A stretch of 15,782 bases of DNA from an uncultured Propionibacteriaceae bacterium (lineage in GTDB: Bacteria > Actinomycetota > Actinomycetes > Propionibacteriales > Propionibacteriaceae). The position numbers and the translations under genes are program-made. The DNA lies in the NCBI GenBank assembly GCA_938046585.1, contig CALIWR010000001.1, positions 1 to 15,782 on the forward strand, written 5' to 3'. The notes beneath the pieces are model-generated. The model was not told the DNA's origin and made no database searches. It was given only the letters and a program-made list of their open reading frames with translations. Positions 7,569 to 14,146 of this stretch are shown piece after piece (the stretch's first letter is position 1; each line of letters opens with the position of its first letter).

Positions 7569-7588
7569 ATAATACCCCACCCGGGTAT
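7569..7588 (-). promoter_or_regulatory. CsoR operator overlapping the csoR -10 box
   Basis: ATACCC (7572-7577) and GGGTAT (7583-7588) form an inverted repeat around 5 bases, matching the known pattern of CsoR boxes. On the minus strand the -10-like TATTAT (7574-7569) overlaps one arm, so bound CsoR would block polymerase. I see no clear -35. A perfect 10-bp palindrome, GCGCTAGCGC, lies just upstream at 7591-7600. Confidence 0.75.
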
Positions 7589-7638
7589 ATGCGCTAGCGC
7601 TCGCCCAGGCCGACGCGGACAGTTGATGATGACAGGGG

Positions 7639-7911
7639 GTTGTCCACATGACGGTGTGGACAACGCCCGGGCGGGGGTGTCGTTATCACGAATTGGGCAG
7701 CAACACGATCCGTACGGCGTGTCGGTCCGACATCAGATATCCACAGGCTCAGTTTCCTGGATCCACCCCTGAGAATAGCTATTTGCCCTAGCCAGAGCGC
7801 TATCGACGGGCAGAACGCGGGCGTTACCCACAGGTGCTCAACAGGCCTGAGACGATCGCGCGGCGCGTCGCGCCGGGTTGTCCCCAGGTAGTCCACAGGC
7901 CCTGTGGATAA
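7639..7911. promoter_or_regulatory. Cluster of seven DnaA-box-like sites upstream of dnaB
   Basis: Compared with TTGTCCACA or TTATCCACA, exact matches lie at 7640-7648 (+), 7655-7663 (-) and 7903-7911 (-). One-mismatch sites lie at 7737-7745 (ATATCCACA), 7824-7832 (TTACCCACA), 7878-7886 (TTGTCCCCA) and 7889-7897 (TAGTCCACA), all on the plus strand. The first two form a perfect inverted repeat with 10-bp arms at 7639-7664. Inverted arms TCCACAGG and CCTGTGGA at 7892-7908 combine the last two. The 497-base gap from 7562 to 8058 contains no gene that I can support. A modest AT-rich patch lies at 7770-7786. I infer DnaA binding that regulates dnaB or titrates DnaA. Confidence 0.65.
7861..7875. 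repeat. GC-rich 15-bp palindrome
   Basis: CGGCGCG and CGCGCCG are perfect inverted arms around a single T, 3 bases upstream of the triplet of DnaA-like sites. No function is evident; it could be an additional protein site or a hairpin. Confidence 0.4.
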
Positions 7912-8044
7912 AGACCGGCCAGGGGGTCGCGATCGAGGTCGGGACAGCGCTACGGTCGGGCAGTCCGAGGGGGGTCGTCGAGCATGATGTCGGCCGGAAC
8001 TGTCAGTGGGGGAACCTAGCCTGCGGGCTGGGGTGATGTGGTGG

Positions 8045-8050
8045 AAGGAG
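8045..8050 (+). promoter_or_regulatory. Ribosome binding site that fixes the dnaB start
   Basis: AAGGAG lies 8 bases before the ATG at 8059. In-frame GTG codons at 8038 and 8041 lie upstream of or at the edge of this site and are therefore not the start. Confidence 0.75.
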
Positions 8051-8058
8051 CCCTGCCG

Positions 8059-9402
8059 ATGAGTGCGGCCGAGGTGCAGGATCTGCAATTGGACCGTACG
8101 CCGCCGCAGGATGTGGCGGCTGAGCAGTCGGTGCTCGGGGCGATGTTGATGAGTAAGGACGCGATCGCGAACGTGGTCGAGGTCTTGAAGGGCGTCGACT
8201 TCTACCGTCCGGCGCATGAGGTGATCTTCGAGGCGATCCTCGACCTGTACGGGAAAGGAGAACCAGCCGACGCGATCACGGTCGCCGCGGAACTGACCCG
8301 CCGCGGTGAGATCGGCCGCTGCGGCGGGCATGTGTACCTGCATGACCTGTTAGCGAGTGTGTCGATCGCGGCGAATGCCTCGTACTACGCGCAGATCGTA
8401 CGGGAGAAAGCCGTGCTACGGCGGCTCGTCGAAGCGTCGATCAAGATCGCCCAGCTCGGCTACCAGGGCCAAGGAGACGTAGCCGACATCGTGGACCTGG
8501 CCCAACAGACCGTGTACGACGTGGCCGAAGGCAAAACCAGCGAGGACTACAAGCCGATCTCAGAACTGATCGAACCGGTCTGGAACGAGCTCGAAGCGAT
8601 CGCCAGCAACGGTGGCCGGCTGGCCGGGGTACCGACCGGGTTCTTCGAACTGGACGAGCTGACCAACGGGCTGCACCCAGGCCAGATGATCATCATCGCA
8701 GCCCGCCCAGCGATCGGGAAGTCGACCCTGGCCTTGGACTTCGCCCGCTCGGCGGCGATCCGGCACAACCAGACCACCGCGATCTTCTCGCTAGAGATGA
8801 GCGCCTCAGAGATCATGAACCGGCTACTGTCGGCCGAAGGCCAGCTGAAGCTGCACCATCTGCGGGCCGGGCGGCTGAGTGACCCGGACTGGGAGAAACT
8901 CGCCTCGGTCACCGGGCGGATCGAGAGCGCGCCGCTGTTCGTGGATGACTCGCCGAACCTGACGATGATGGAGATCCGGGCCAAAGCCCGCCGGCTGCGG
9001 CAGCGGCACAACCTCCAGCTGGTCGTGATCGACTACCTCCAGCTGATGACCTCCGGTAAGCGAGTCGAGTCACGCCAAGTCGAGGTGTCGGAAATCTCAC
9101 GCCAGATCAAGCTCCTCGCCAAAGAACTCGACATCCCGGTCATCGCGATCTCACAGCTCAACCGGGGCTCCGAACAGCGTACCGACAAGAAACCCATGCT
9201 GTCGGACCTGCGTGAATCCGGCTCCCTCGAACAAGACGCCGACATGGTGATCCTGCTCCACCGCGAAGAGGTCTACGACCGTGACCAGCGCCCCGGCGAA
9301 GCCGACCTCACCATCGCCAAACACCGCAACGGCGAAACTCGAACCATCACCGTCGCCTTCCAAGGCCACTACTCCCGCTTCGTCGACATGCGGCCACTCT
9401 GA
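8059..9402 (+). CDS. dnaB: Replicative DNA helicase DnaB
   Basis: Hexameric 5'-to-3' helicase that unwinds DNA at the replication fork. The 447-residue protein has the N-terminal DnaB domain (about 15-115, with PPQDVAAEQSVLGAML), a linker, and a RecA-like ATPase domain from about 185. Walker A is ARPAIGKST (215-223), Walker B is LVVIDYLQLM (321-330), and the conserved LSDLRESGSLEQDAD (381-395) and KHRNGET (421-427) are intact. The length matches an intein-free DnaB; some actinobacterial dnaB genes, such as that of Mycobacterium tuberculosis, carry inteins, and none is present here. It stands alone rather than following rplI as in many actinomycetes, and DnaA-like sites lie on both sides, suggesting DnaA-linked expression. 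Confidence 0.97.
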   Translation: MSAAEVQDLQLDRTPPQDVAAEQSVLGAMLMSKDAIANVVEVLKGVDFYRPAHEVIFEAILDLYGKGEPADAITVAAELTRRGEIGRCGGHVYLHDLLASVSIAANASYYAQIVREKAVLRRLVEASIKIAQLGYQGQGDVADIVDLAQQTVYDVAEGKTSEDYKPISELIEPVWNELEAIASNGGRLAGVPTGFFELDELTNGLHPGQMIIIAARPAIGKSTLALDFARSAAIRHNQTTAIFSLEMSASEIMNRLLSAEGQLKLHHLRAGRLSDPDWEKLASVTGRIESAPLFVDDSPNLTMMEIRAKARRLRQRHNLQLVVIDYLQLMTSGKRVESRQVEVSEISRQIKLLAKELDIPVIAISQLNRGSEQRTDKKPMLSDLRESGSLEQDADMVILLHREEVYDRDQRPGEADLTIAKHRNGETRTITVAFQGHYSRFVDMRPL

Positions 9403-9413
9403 CCGGTTCGATT

Positions 9414-9438
9414 CCCGGTTCTTCTGGTCGTGGCCGGG
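9414..9438 (+). terminator. Possible weak terminator after dnaB
   Basis: CCCGG (9414-9418) can pair with CCGGG (9434-9438) across a long 15-base loop, and the following 20 bases are T-rich (GTTTCTCGTCGTTTGTCC). The stem is short, so this is tentative. An alternative is the smaller CCGG/CCGG hairpin at 9403-9418. Confidence 0.3.
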
Positions 9439-9456
9439 CTAGGTGTTTCTCGTCGT

Positions 9457-9522
9457 TTGTCCAGACGGCCCATAACCTGCCCACAGGCTGCTCACAGTCG
9501 TGCCCGTCAGGCTTGTGGACCA
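9457..9522. promoter_or_regulatory. Three DnaA-box-like sites between dnaB and the mannosyltransferase
   Basis: TTGTCCAGA at 9457-9465 has one mismatch to TTGTCCACA. CTGCCCACA at 9477-9485 has two. TGTGGACCA at 9514-9522 is a minus-strand site with one mismatch and touches the start codon of the next gene. They mirror the cluster in front of dnaB. One-mismatch 9-mers can arise by chance, so this group is weaker. Confidence 0.4.
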
Positions 9523-10976
9523 TGATGAGGTGGAGCCGACAGTGGCTGAAGGATCGCTACGCAGAGCCGGTCCGTACCAGCCTCACCCATCCGGGGTTAT
9601 GGCTGGGGCTGCTCGGCTCGCTACTGCTGGCGCTCGGCGAGATCCGCCGTCTCGCCACCTGGTCGCAGGTCCGCGGCCAGCCCTGGACCGCCACCATCGG
9701 CAATTTTCTCAGCTCCGGGCAGTACCCGGTGCTGGTGCTGGCCGGGATCGTGCTCCTGGGCGCCGGCTGGGTACTGATCCGGCCCGGGCCGCGCCAGCCG
9801 GTGGCACCAGTCCTGGTGTTCCTGGTCTGGGCGGCGCCGTTGCTGCTGCTGCCACCGGTGCTATCAACCGACGCCGGCTCGTACGCCGACCTGGGCTGGA
9901 TGGTGTCCAACGGATTCTCCCCGTACCAGACCGGGCTAGGTACGACCGGCAGCCCCTTCCCGTACGGGCGGGCCTGGCGGGGGACTACCTCGGTCTACCC
10001 GCCGCTGGCGCTGGAGCTGTTCGCAGCAGTGATCCGCCTCACCGGCGCCCACTGGTACTGGTCGGTGGTGGCGCTACGGCTGCTGGCGCTGGCAGGCGCC
10101 GGGCTGCTGGCCTGGGCGGTGCCCCGGCTCGCATCCGCGGCCGGGGTCGACCCGGCGCGGGCGGTCTGGGTGGCGCTGCTGAACCCGGTCCTGCTGGTCC
10201 ACGGGATCGGCGGCGAGCACGTCGACCTGCTGATGGTGGGTGTCGCGGCAGCCGGGCTGGCCGTGGCGCGGCACCGGTACGCAGTCGTACTCGGACCGGT
10301 CCTGATCGGCCTGGCCGCCGCGATCAAACAGCCGGCGCTGCTGGCCGCACCGGCGGTAGCGGGGCTGATCTGGCCAGGGGCCCAGACCCGGCTGCGGTCC
10401 GTGATCCGGGCCGGGTACGCCGCGATGCTCGCCGGGGGCACGTTCTGCCTGGTCAGCCTGGCCACGCTGGGATTCGGCTGGCTCGGCGGCTCCGGCGACC
10501 CAGCGAACGCCCGGCAGACCCTGACCCCGGCCTATCTGCTGTCACTGCTCGGCGGTGACATCAGCGCCTGGACCCAGGCCCTCCAGGTCACCGCGGCGGT
10601 GGTCGTGGCGGCGCTGTGGTGGTGGTACGGCCGGAGCCGGCCGCTGCGGTTCCTGGGGCTGGCGGCGCTGGCCTTCGTCCTCGGCTTCGGCGTCTTCCGC
10701 GAGTGGTACCTGCTGTTCCCGCTCGCCTTCCTCGGCCTGGCCGGACTGCGCCGAGTACGGCCGCTGCTGTGGTCGCTGGTCTGCGCCGGCGCCGGGTACG
10801 GATGCCTGCACGAATACCTGCGGATGCCGTCGCTGCTGACATCCTGCGTCACAGCGCTCGTCCTAGGCCTGGTAGCAGCCGGCCTGGGCCTCGCCACCCG
10901 GGCAGTCCTCCACCCCGGCAGCCTGCCCTGGCCCCGCCGTCCAGGCCGTCAGCCCACCCCGGCTACGAGCCTTTGA
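9522..10976 (+). CDS. MptB-like polyprenol-phosphomannose-dependent mannosyltransferase
   Basis: Multi-spanning GT-C glycosyltransferase that probably adds mannose from polyprenyl-phosphomannose to a lipoglycan on the outer face of the membrane. The 484-residue protein has about a dozen hydrophobic segments. The first large external loop carries STDAGSYADLGWM and FSPYQTG followed by WRGTTSVYPPLALELF, the MptB/GT87-like pattern; the Asp in STDAGSY is the likely catalytic acid position. LNPVLLVHGIGGEHVDLLM matches the family's NP...HND motif, with Val in place of Asn. I chose the ATG at 9522; an ATG at 9525 and a TTG at 9513 are alternatives, and no site has a strong ribosome binding site. It stands alone, convergent with the synthetase gene. 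The exact acceptor is unknown. Confidence 0.8.
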   Translation: MMRWSRQWLKDRYAEPVRTSLTHPGLWLGLLGSLLLALGEIRRLATWSQVRGQPWTATIGNFLSSGQYPVLVLAGIVLLGAGWVLIRPGPRQPVAPVLVFLVWAAPLLLLPPVLSTDAGSYADLGWMVSNGFSPYQTGLGTTGSPFPYGRAWRGTTSVYPPLALELFAAVIRLTGAHWYWSVVALRLLALAGAGLLAWAVPRLASAAGVDPARAVWVALLNPVLLVHGIGGEHVDLLMVGVAAAGLAVARHRYAVVLGPVLIGLAAAIKQPALLAAPAVAGLIWPGAQTRLRSVIRAGYAAMLAGGTFCLVSLATLGFGWLGGSGDPANARQTLTPAYLLSLLGGDISAWTQALQVTAAVVVAALWWWYGRSRPLRFLGLAALAFVLGFGVFREWYLLFPLAFLGLAGLRRVRPLLWSLVCAGAGYGCLHEYLRMPSLLTSCVTALVLGLVAAGLGLATRAVLHPGSLPWPRRPGRQPTPATSL

Positions 10977-10982
10977 TGCCGG
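10945..10982 (+). repeat. 38-bp direct repeat, copy 1
   Basis: This copy covers the last codons, the TGA stop and the first bases after the mannosyltransferase gene. It matches copy 2 at 37 of 38 positions, the difference being C at 10963 versus A at 11035. The copies are 72 bases apart, and the sequence between them is not clearly duplicated. Confidence 0.85.
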
Positions 10983-11005
10983 CACCCCAGCGGGGCGTTG
11001 CCGGC
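10978..11005. terminator. Hairpin between convergent genes
   Basis: GCCGGC (10978-10983) pairs with GCCGGC (11000-11005), and inside it CCCC (10985-10988) pairs with GGGG (10992-10995) around AGC. It starts one base after the mannosyltransferase stop and 52 bases beyond the end of the convergent synthetase gene, so it could serve both. There is no T-tract. Confidence 0.5.
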
Positions 11006-11016
11006 GTCCCAACTGC

Positions 11017-11054
11017 GCCGTCAGCCCACCCCGGATACGAGCCTTTGATGCCGG
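11017..11054 (+). repeat. 38-bp direct repeat, copy 2
   Basis: Second copy, non-coding, ending 2 bases before the stop codon of the convergent synthetase gene. It repeats the mannosyltransferase stop region including CGAGCCTTTGATGCCGG. Only two copies are present in the window. Confidence 0.85.
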
Positions 11055-11056
11055 AG

Positions 11057-14000
11057 CTACTGCTTGGTGGCGGTGTCGACTGCGGACCAGTCCAGGCCGG
11101 CCGGGGCGAGCGCGGCGATGCTGGCCAGCAGGCCGAGCCGGGCGGCCCGCAGCCGCGGATCGTCGGCCATCACCAGGGTCTGCTCAAAGAAGGCCGTGAC
11201 CGGGCCGACCAGGTCACGGCCGGTGACCGCAAAATCGGCGACGGTCAGGCTGGGGGAGGCCGCGGCTACGACCCGGGCTAGGGCCCGTTCGGCCTGGTCA
11301 GTCAAGACAGCGGCGTCGACGCTCGGCTCGGTGCCGGCGGGGACAATCCGCTGGATCCGGACGAGGGCGGCCACCACAGCCCGCCAATCAGGGTCAGACA
11401 GCAACGGCTCCAGATCCCGGGCCTTGGCAGCAGCATCGGCCGGCCGGGTCGCCGACGGCAGCACCGCCGCGACCAGCTCGGCCGAGCGGCCCTCGTCACG
11501 CATCAACTGCGCGAACCGGGCGATCGTGAAGTCCTCGGCGGCGGCGACTGCCTCGGCTGAGACCTCGACCCCCTGGGCGCGCAAGGCTGTGGCCGCCGCG
11601 GCCAGGCCATCACGGATCGAAACCCCGGCCAGGGCCGGGTCCTCGCGCAGGATCCGGACCACCCCGAGCGCCGCCCGGCGCAGCCCGTACGGGTCGGACG
11701 AACCCGACGGTTTCGCGCCCAGCGCGAACATCGCCATCAGCAGGTCGAACCGGTCCCCTAGAGCCAGCAATGCGCCCGGCGTAGACGCCGGCAGCGCGTC
11801 GGCCGTGGTTCGTGGCTGCTCCATCTGGTACAAGGCCTCGGCCACCGGCCGGGGCTCGCCCTTGCGAAGCGCGTACTCGCGGGCCACGAAACCGGCCAGG
11901 GAGGTCATCTCGGTGACCAGGGTGGTGGCCAGGTCAAACTTGGCCAGCTGCCCGGCCCGCCCCAAAGTGGCGGCCTGCTCGGCGTCCAAACTGAGCCGGG
12001 CCGACAGCTCCCGGGCGACCTCGCCGATCCGGCGGGCCCGCTGCCCGACCGATCCGAGCCGGTTCTCGAAGGTCAGCTGCTCCAGGCCCGGGATGAAGTC
12101 CTCAACGCTGCCGGCCTGCAGGTCCTGGTTCCAGAAGAACAACGCATCCTCGTACCGAGCCCGCAGCACCGACTCGTTCCCCCGGGCCACCAGCGCCTGG
12201 TCACAGGAGCCGTTCGCCATGGTGACAAAACCGGGCAGCAGCCGCTGGTCGGTGTCACGGACCGGCAGATAGCGCTGGTGGCGGGCCATTACCGAGACCA
12301 GGATCTGGTCCGGCAGCTCCAAGTAGCGTTCGTCGAAGCGGCCCAGCACCCCGACCGGTTGCTCGACCAGGTCCGTGATTTCGTCGATCAGGCCCGCATG
12401 GGCGTCCAGGTCGATCGTGCCGCCGGCCTCACCGGCCAGCCGCTGCGCCTGCCGTACCACGTCGGCGCGGCGCTCGGCGAAACTAAGCCGGATTCCGCCC
12501 CGGGCGAGCAGCCCCGGCAGATCATCGGCCGTGGCGACTTCCTGAAAACCGACCGGGGTCCCGTCGGCCCGGACCCGGGATTCGGCTGAGGCGGCTGTGG
12601 TCCGCTGCAGGTACGTCCGCCGGCCGGCTTCCAGCTGGGAGACCCGGGCCGGGACCACCTGGCTGCCCCACAACGCCACCAGCCACCGTACGGCGCGGGA
12701 GAAGGCCAGCCCCGGGTCACGCCAGCGCATGTTCTTCTCAGCCCGCAGCCCGCCGACGATTTTCTCGACAACCCCGCCTAGGACTTCCAGCGCTGCCCGG
12801 CCCGGTGTTTCGACCGCGACGCAGGCGTAGTCGACGCCACCAATTTCGGATTTGACGATCTGCTCGAGGCTTACCGCCTGGCCGCGCAGGAAGCCCTGTA
12901 GCGGCCGGGTGGGCTGGCCGTCGGCGTCGAAAGCCGCCGCCCACTTTGGGCCCTTGCGCCAGGTGGTGGCGTCTGGCTCCCGGGCGGCGACCTGCTCCAC
13001 GACCGCGACCACCCGCCGCGGCGTGGCGTCGACCCGGACCTCGCCATGGCCGAGCCGGGACCCGGCCAGCCCCTCCACCAGGCCGGCCCGGACCTGCTCC
13101 ACGGTCGGCGCGACCACGTGCGGCGGCAACTCCTCCAGGCCGATCTCCAGGGCGAAGGTTTGCGGCTGGTCGCCGGCCGGTGCTGCCACTACCGGCTCGG
13201 CCGGGGTCGGCTCCGCGGCCGGGTGGAGCAGCGGGAAACCCAGCTCGCGGCGCCGTTCCACCCACAACGCGGCGGTGTCACGCATCAGCCGTCGCATCGT
13301 CGCGAAGGCCTGGGCCCGTTCGGTGGTGGAGATCGCCCCCCGCGCGTCGAGCACGTTGAAGGCGTGGCTGGATTTGAGAATGTACTGGTGAGCCGGGACC
13401 GGGAGCCGGGCCTCGACCATCCGGGTGGCCTCCGAGACGTACGCTTCGTACAGCCGCTGGTTCGTGGCGACGTCGGCGTCGTCAAGGTAGTAGCGGCTCA
13501 TCTCGTATTCCTGCTGGCCGAAGGCCTCCCCGTACGTGACCAGGCCGCCGTCTGGGCGGCGGGCGTAGACGATGTCCTTGAAGTGGGTGACCCCCTGCTG
13601 GGCCATCAGGATTCGCTCCACCCCGTACGTCAGCTCGACCGGGATCGGGTCCAGATCCTGGCCGCCTACCTGCTGGAAGTAGGTGAACTGGGTGATTTCC
13701 ATCCCGTCCAGCCAGACTTCCCAGCCGAGCCCCCAGGCGCCGATCGCCGGCTGCGCCCAGTTGTCTTCGACGAAACGCACATCGTGGGCGTCGAGGTCGA
13801 TCCCCAGCGCCTCTAGCGACCCCAGGTACAGCTCCTGCGGGTCACCCGGCTCTGGTTTGAGGATCACCTGGAATTGGGTGTGCGTCTGGAGCCGGTTCGG
13901 GTTTTGCCCGTACCGGGAGTCGTCGGGACGCACCGAGGGTTCGACGTACGCGACATCCCACGGCTCTGGGCCTAGCACCCGCAGTACGGTCGCCGGGTTC

Positions 14001-14107
14001 ATGGTGCCGGCCCCGACTTCGGTGTTGAAGGGCTGCCAGGTGAGGCAGCCACGCGTGGTCCAGTAGTCCGACAGGATCCGCAGGGCGTCTTGCATGGTCA
14101 GCACCAC
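11057..14107 (-). CDS. glyQS: Glycyl-tRNA synthetase, alpha and beta subunits fused
   Basis: Charges tRNA-Gly with glycine for translation. The 1016-residue chain joins the bacterial alpha subunit (about 1-295) to the beta subunit (about 317-1016) through a Pro/Ala-rich linker (296-316). In the alpha part are TEVGAGTMNPAT, RYGQNPNRLQTHTQFQV (65-81), DNWAQPAIGAWGLGWEVW and TYGVERILM (160-168), the class II active site. The beta part begins FALEIGLEELPPHV (318-331) and keeps GNESVLRARYEDALFFW (643-659), LAKFDLATTLVTEM (721-734) and SSDPYGLRRAALG (802-814), then a helical C-terminal anticodon-binding region. I chose the GTG at 14107 over the ATG at 14095 because the residue before that Met aligns with the conserved N-terminus of GlyQ. 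Many actinomycetes use the unrelated single-subunit enzyme, so this form is notable. It lies 39 bases downstream of citXG on the same strand with no hairpin between. Confidence 0.93.
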   Translation of the reverse strand: MVLTMQDALRILSDYWTTRGCLTWQPFNTEVGAGTMNPATVLRVLGPEPWDVAYVEPSVRPDDSRYGQNPNRLQTHTQFQVILKPEPGDPQELYLGSLEALGIDLDAHDVRFVEDNWAQPAIGAWGLGWEVWLDGMEITQFTYFQQVGGQDLDPIPVELTYGVERILMAQQGVTHFKDIVYARRPDGGLVTYGEAFGQQEYEMSRYYLDDADVATNQRLYEAYVSEATRMVEARLPVPAHQYILKSSHAFNVLDARGAISTTERAQAFATMRRLMRDTAALWVERRRELGFPLLHPAAEPTPAEPVVAAPAGDQPQTFALEIGLEELPPHVVAPTVEQVRAGLVEGLAGSRLGHGEVRVDATPRRVVAVVEQVAAREPDATTWRKGPKWAAAFDADGQPTRPLQGFLRGQAVSLEQIVKSEIGGVDYACVAVETPGRAALEVLGGVVEKIVGGLRAEKNMRWRDPGLAFSRAVRWLVALWGSQVVPARVSQLEAGRRTYLQRTTAASAESRVRADGTPVGFQEVATADDLPGLLARGGIRLSFAERRADVVRQAQRLAGEAGGTIDLDAHAGLIDEITDLVEQPVGVLGRFDERYLELPDQILVSVMARHQRYLPVRDTDQRLLPGFVTMANGSCDQALVARGNESVLRARYEDALFFWNQDLQAGSVEDFIPGLEQLTFENRLGSVGQRARRIGEVARELSARLSLDAEQAATLGRAGQLAKFDLATTLVTEMTSLAGFVAREYALRKGEPRPVAEALYQMEQPRTTADALPASTPGALLALGDRFDLLMAMFALGAKPSGSSDPYGLRRAALGVVRILREDPALAGVSIRDGLAAAATALRAQGVEVSAEAVAAAEDFTIARFAQLMRDEGRSAELVAAVLPSATRPADAAAKARDLEPLLSDPDWRAVVAALVRIQRIVPAGTEPSVDAAVLTDQAERALARVVAAASPSLTVADFAVTGRDLVGPVTAFFEQTLVMADDPRLRAARLGLLASIAALAPAGLDWSAVDTATKQ

Positions 14108-14146
14108 GCCACGGTACCGGGCGGCGCCGTTGCGGAGCCGGCAGGA

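Noticed and set aside
7562..7663. Longer csoR with 34 extra N-terminal residues
   Set aside because: The extension would run through the CsoR operator and -10 box and does not resemble the family N-terminus.
7601..8058. Reading the DnaA-box cluster as the chromosomal oriC
   Set aside because: dnaA and dnaN, the usual neighbours, are absent, the AT-rich patch is small, and there are fewer boxes than in known actinomycete origins. I kept it as a DnaA-site cluster only.
9403..9430. GGTTCGATTCCC after dnaB looks like the T-arm of a tRNA
   Set aside because: The arm does not pair correctly with a 7-base loop, and no acceptor, D or anticodon arms can be built around it. It overlaps a possible weak terminator instead.
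9500..10558. Long plus-strand GTG frame overlapping the mannosyltransferase
   Set aside because: Its translation is Arg/Gly/Pro/Ala-rich low complexity, typical of a shadow frame in GC-rich DNA, while the chosen frame shows clear membrane segments and family motifs.
10945..11054. The 38-bp repeat as attachment sites of an integrated element
   Set aside because: The copies are only 72 bases apart with no room for a gene between, and no integrase lies nearby.
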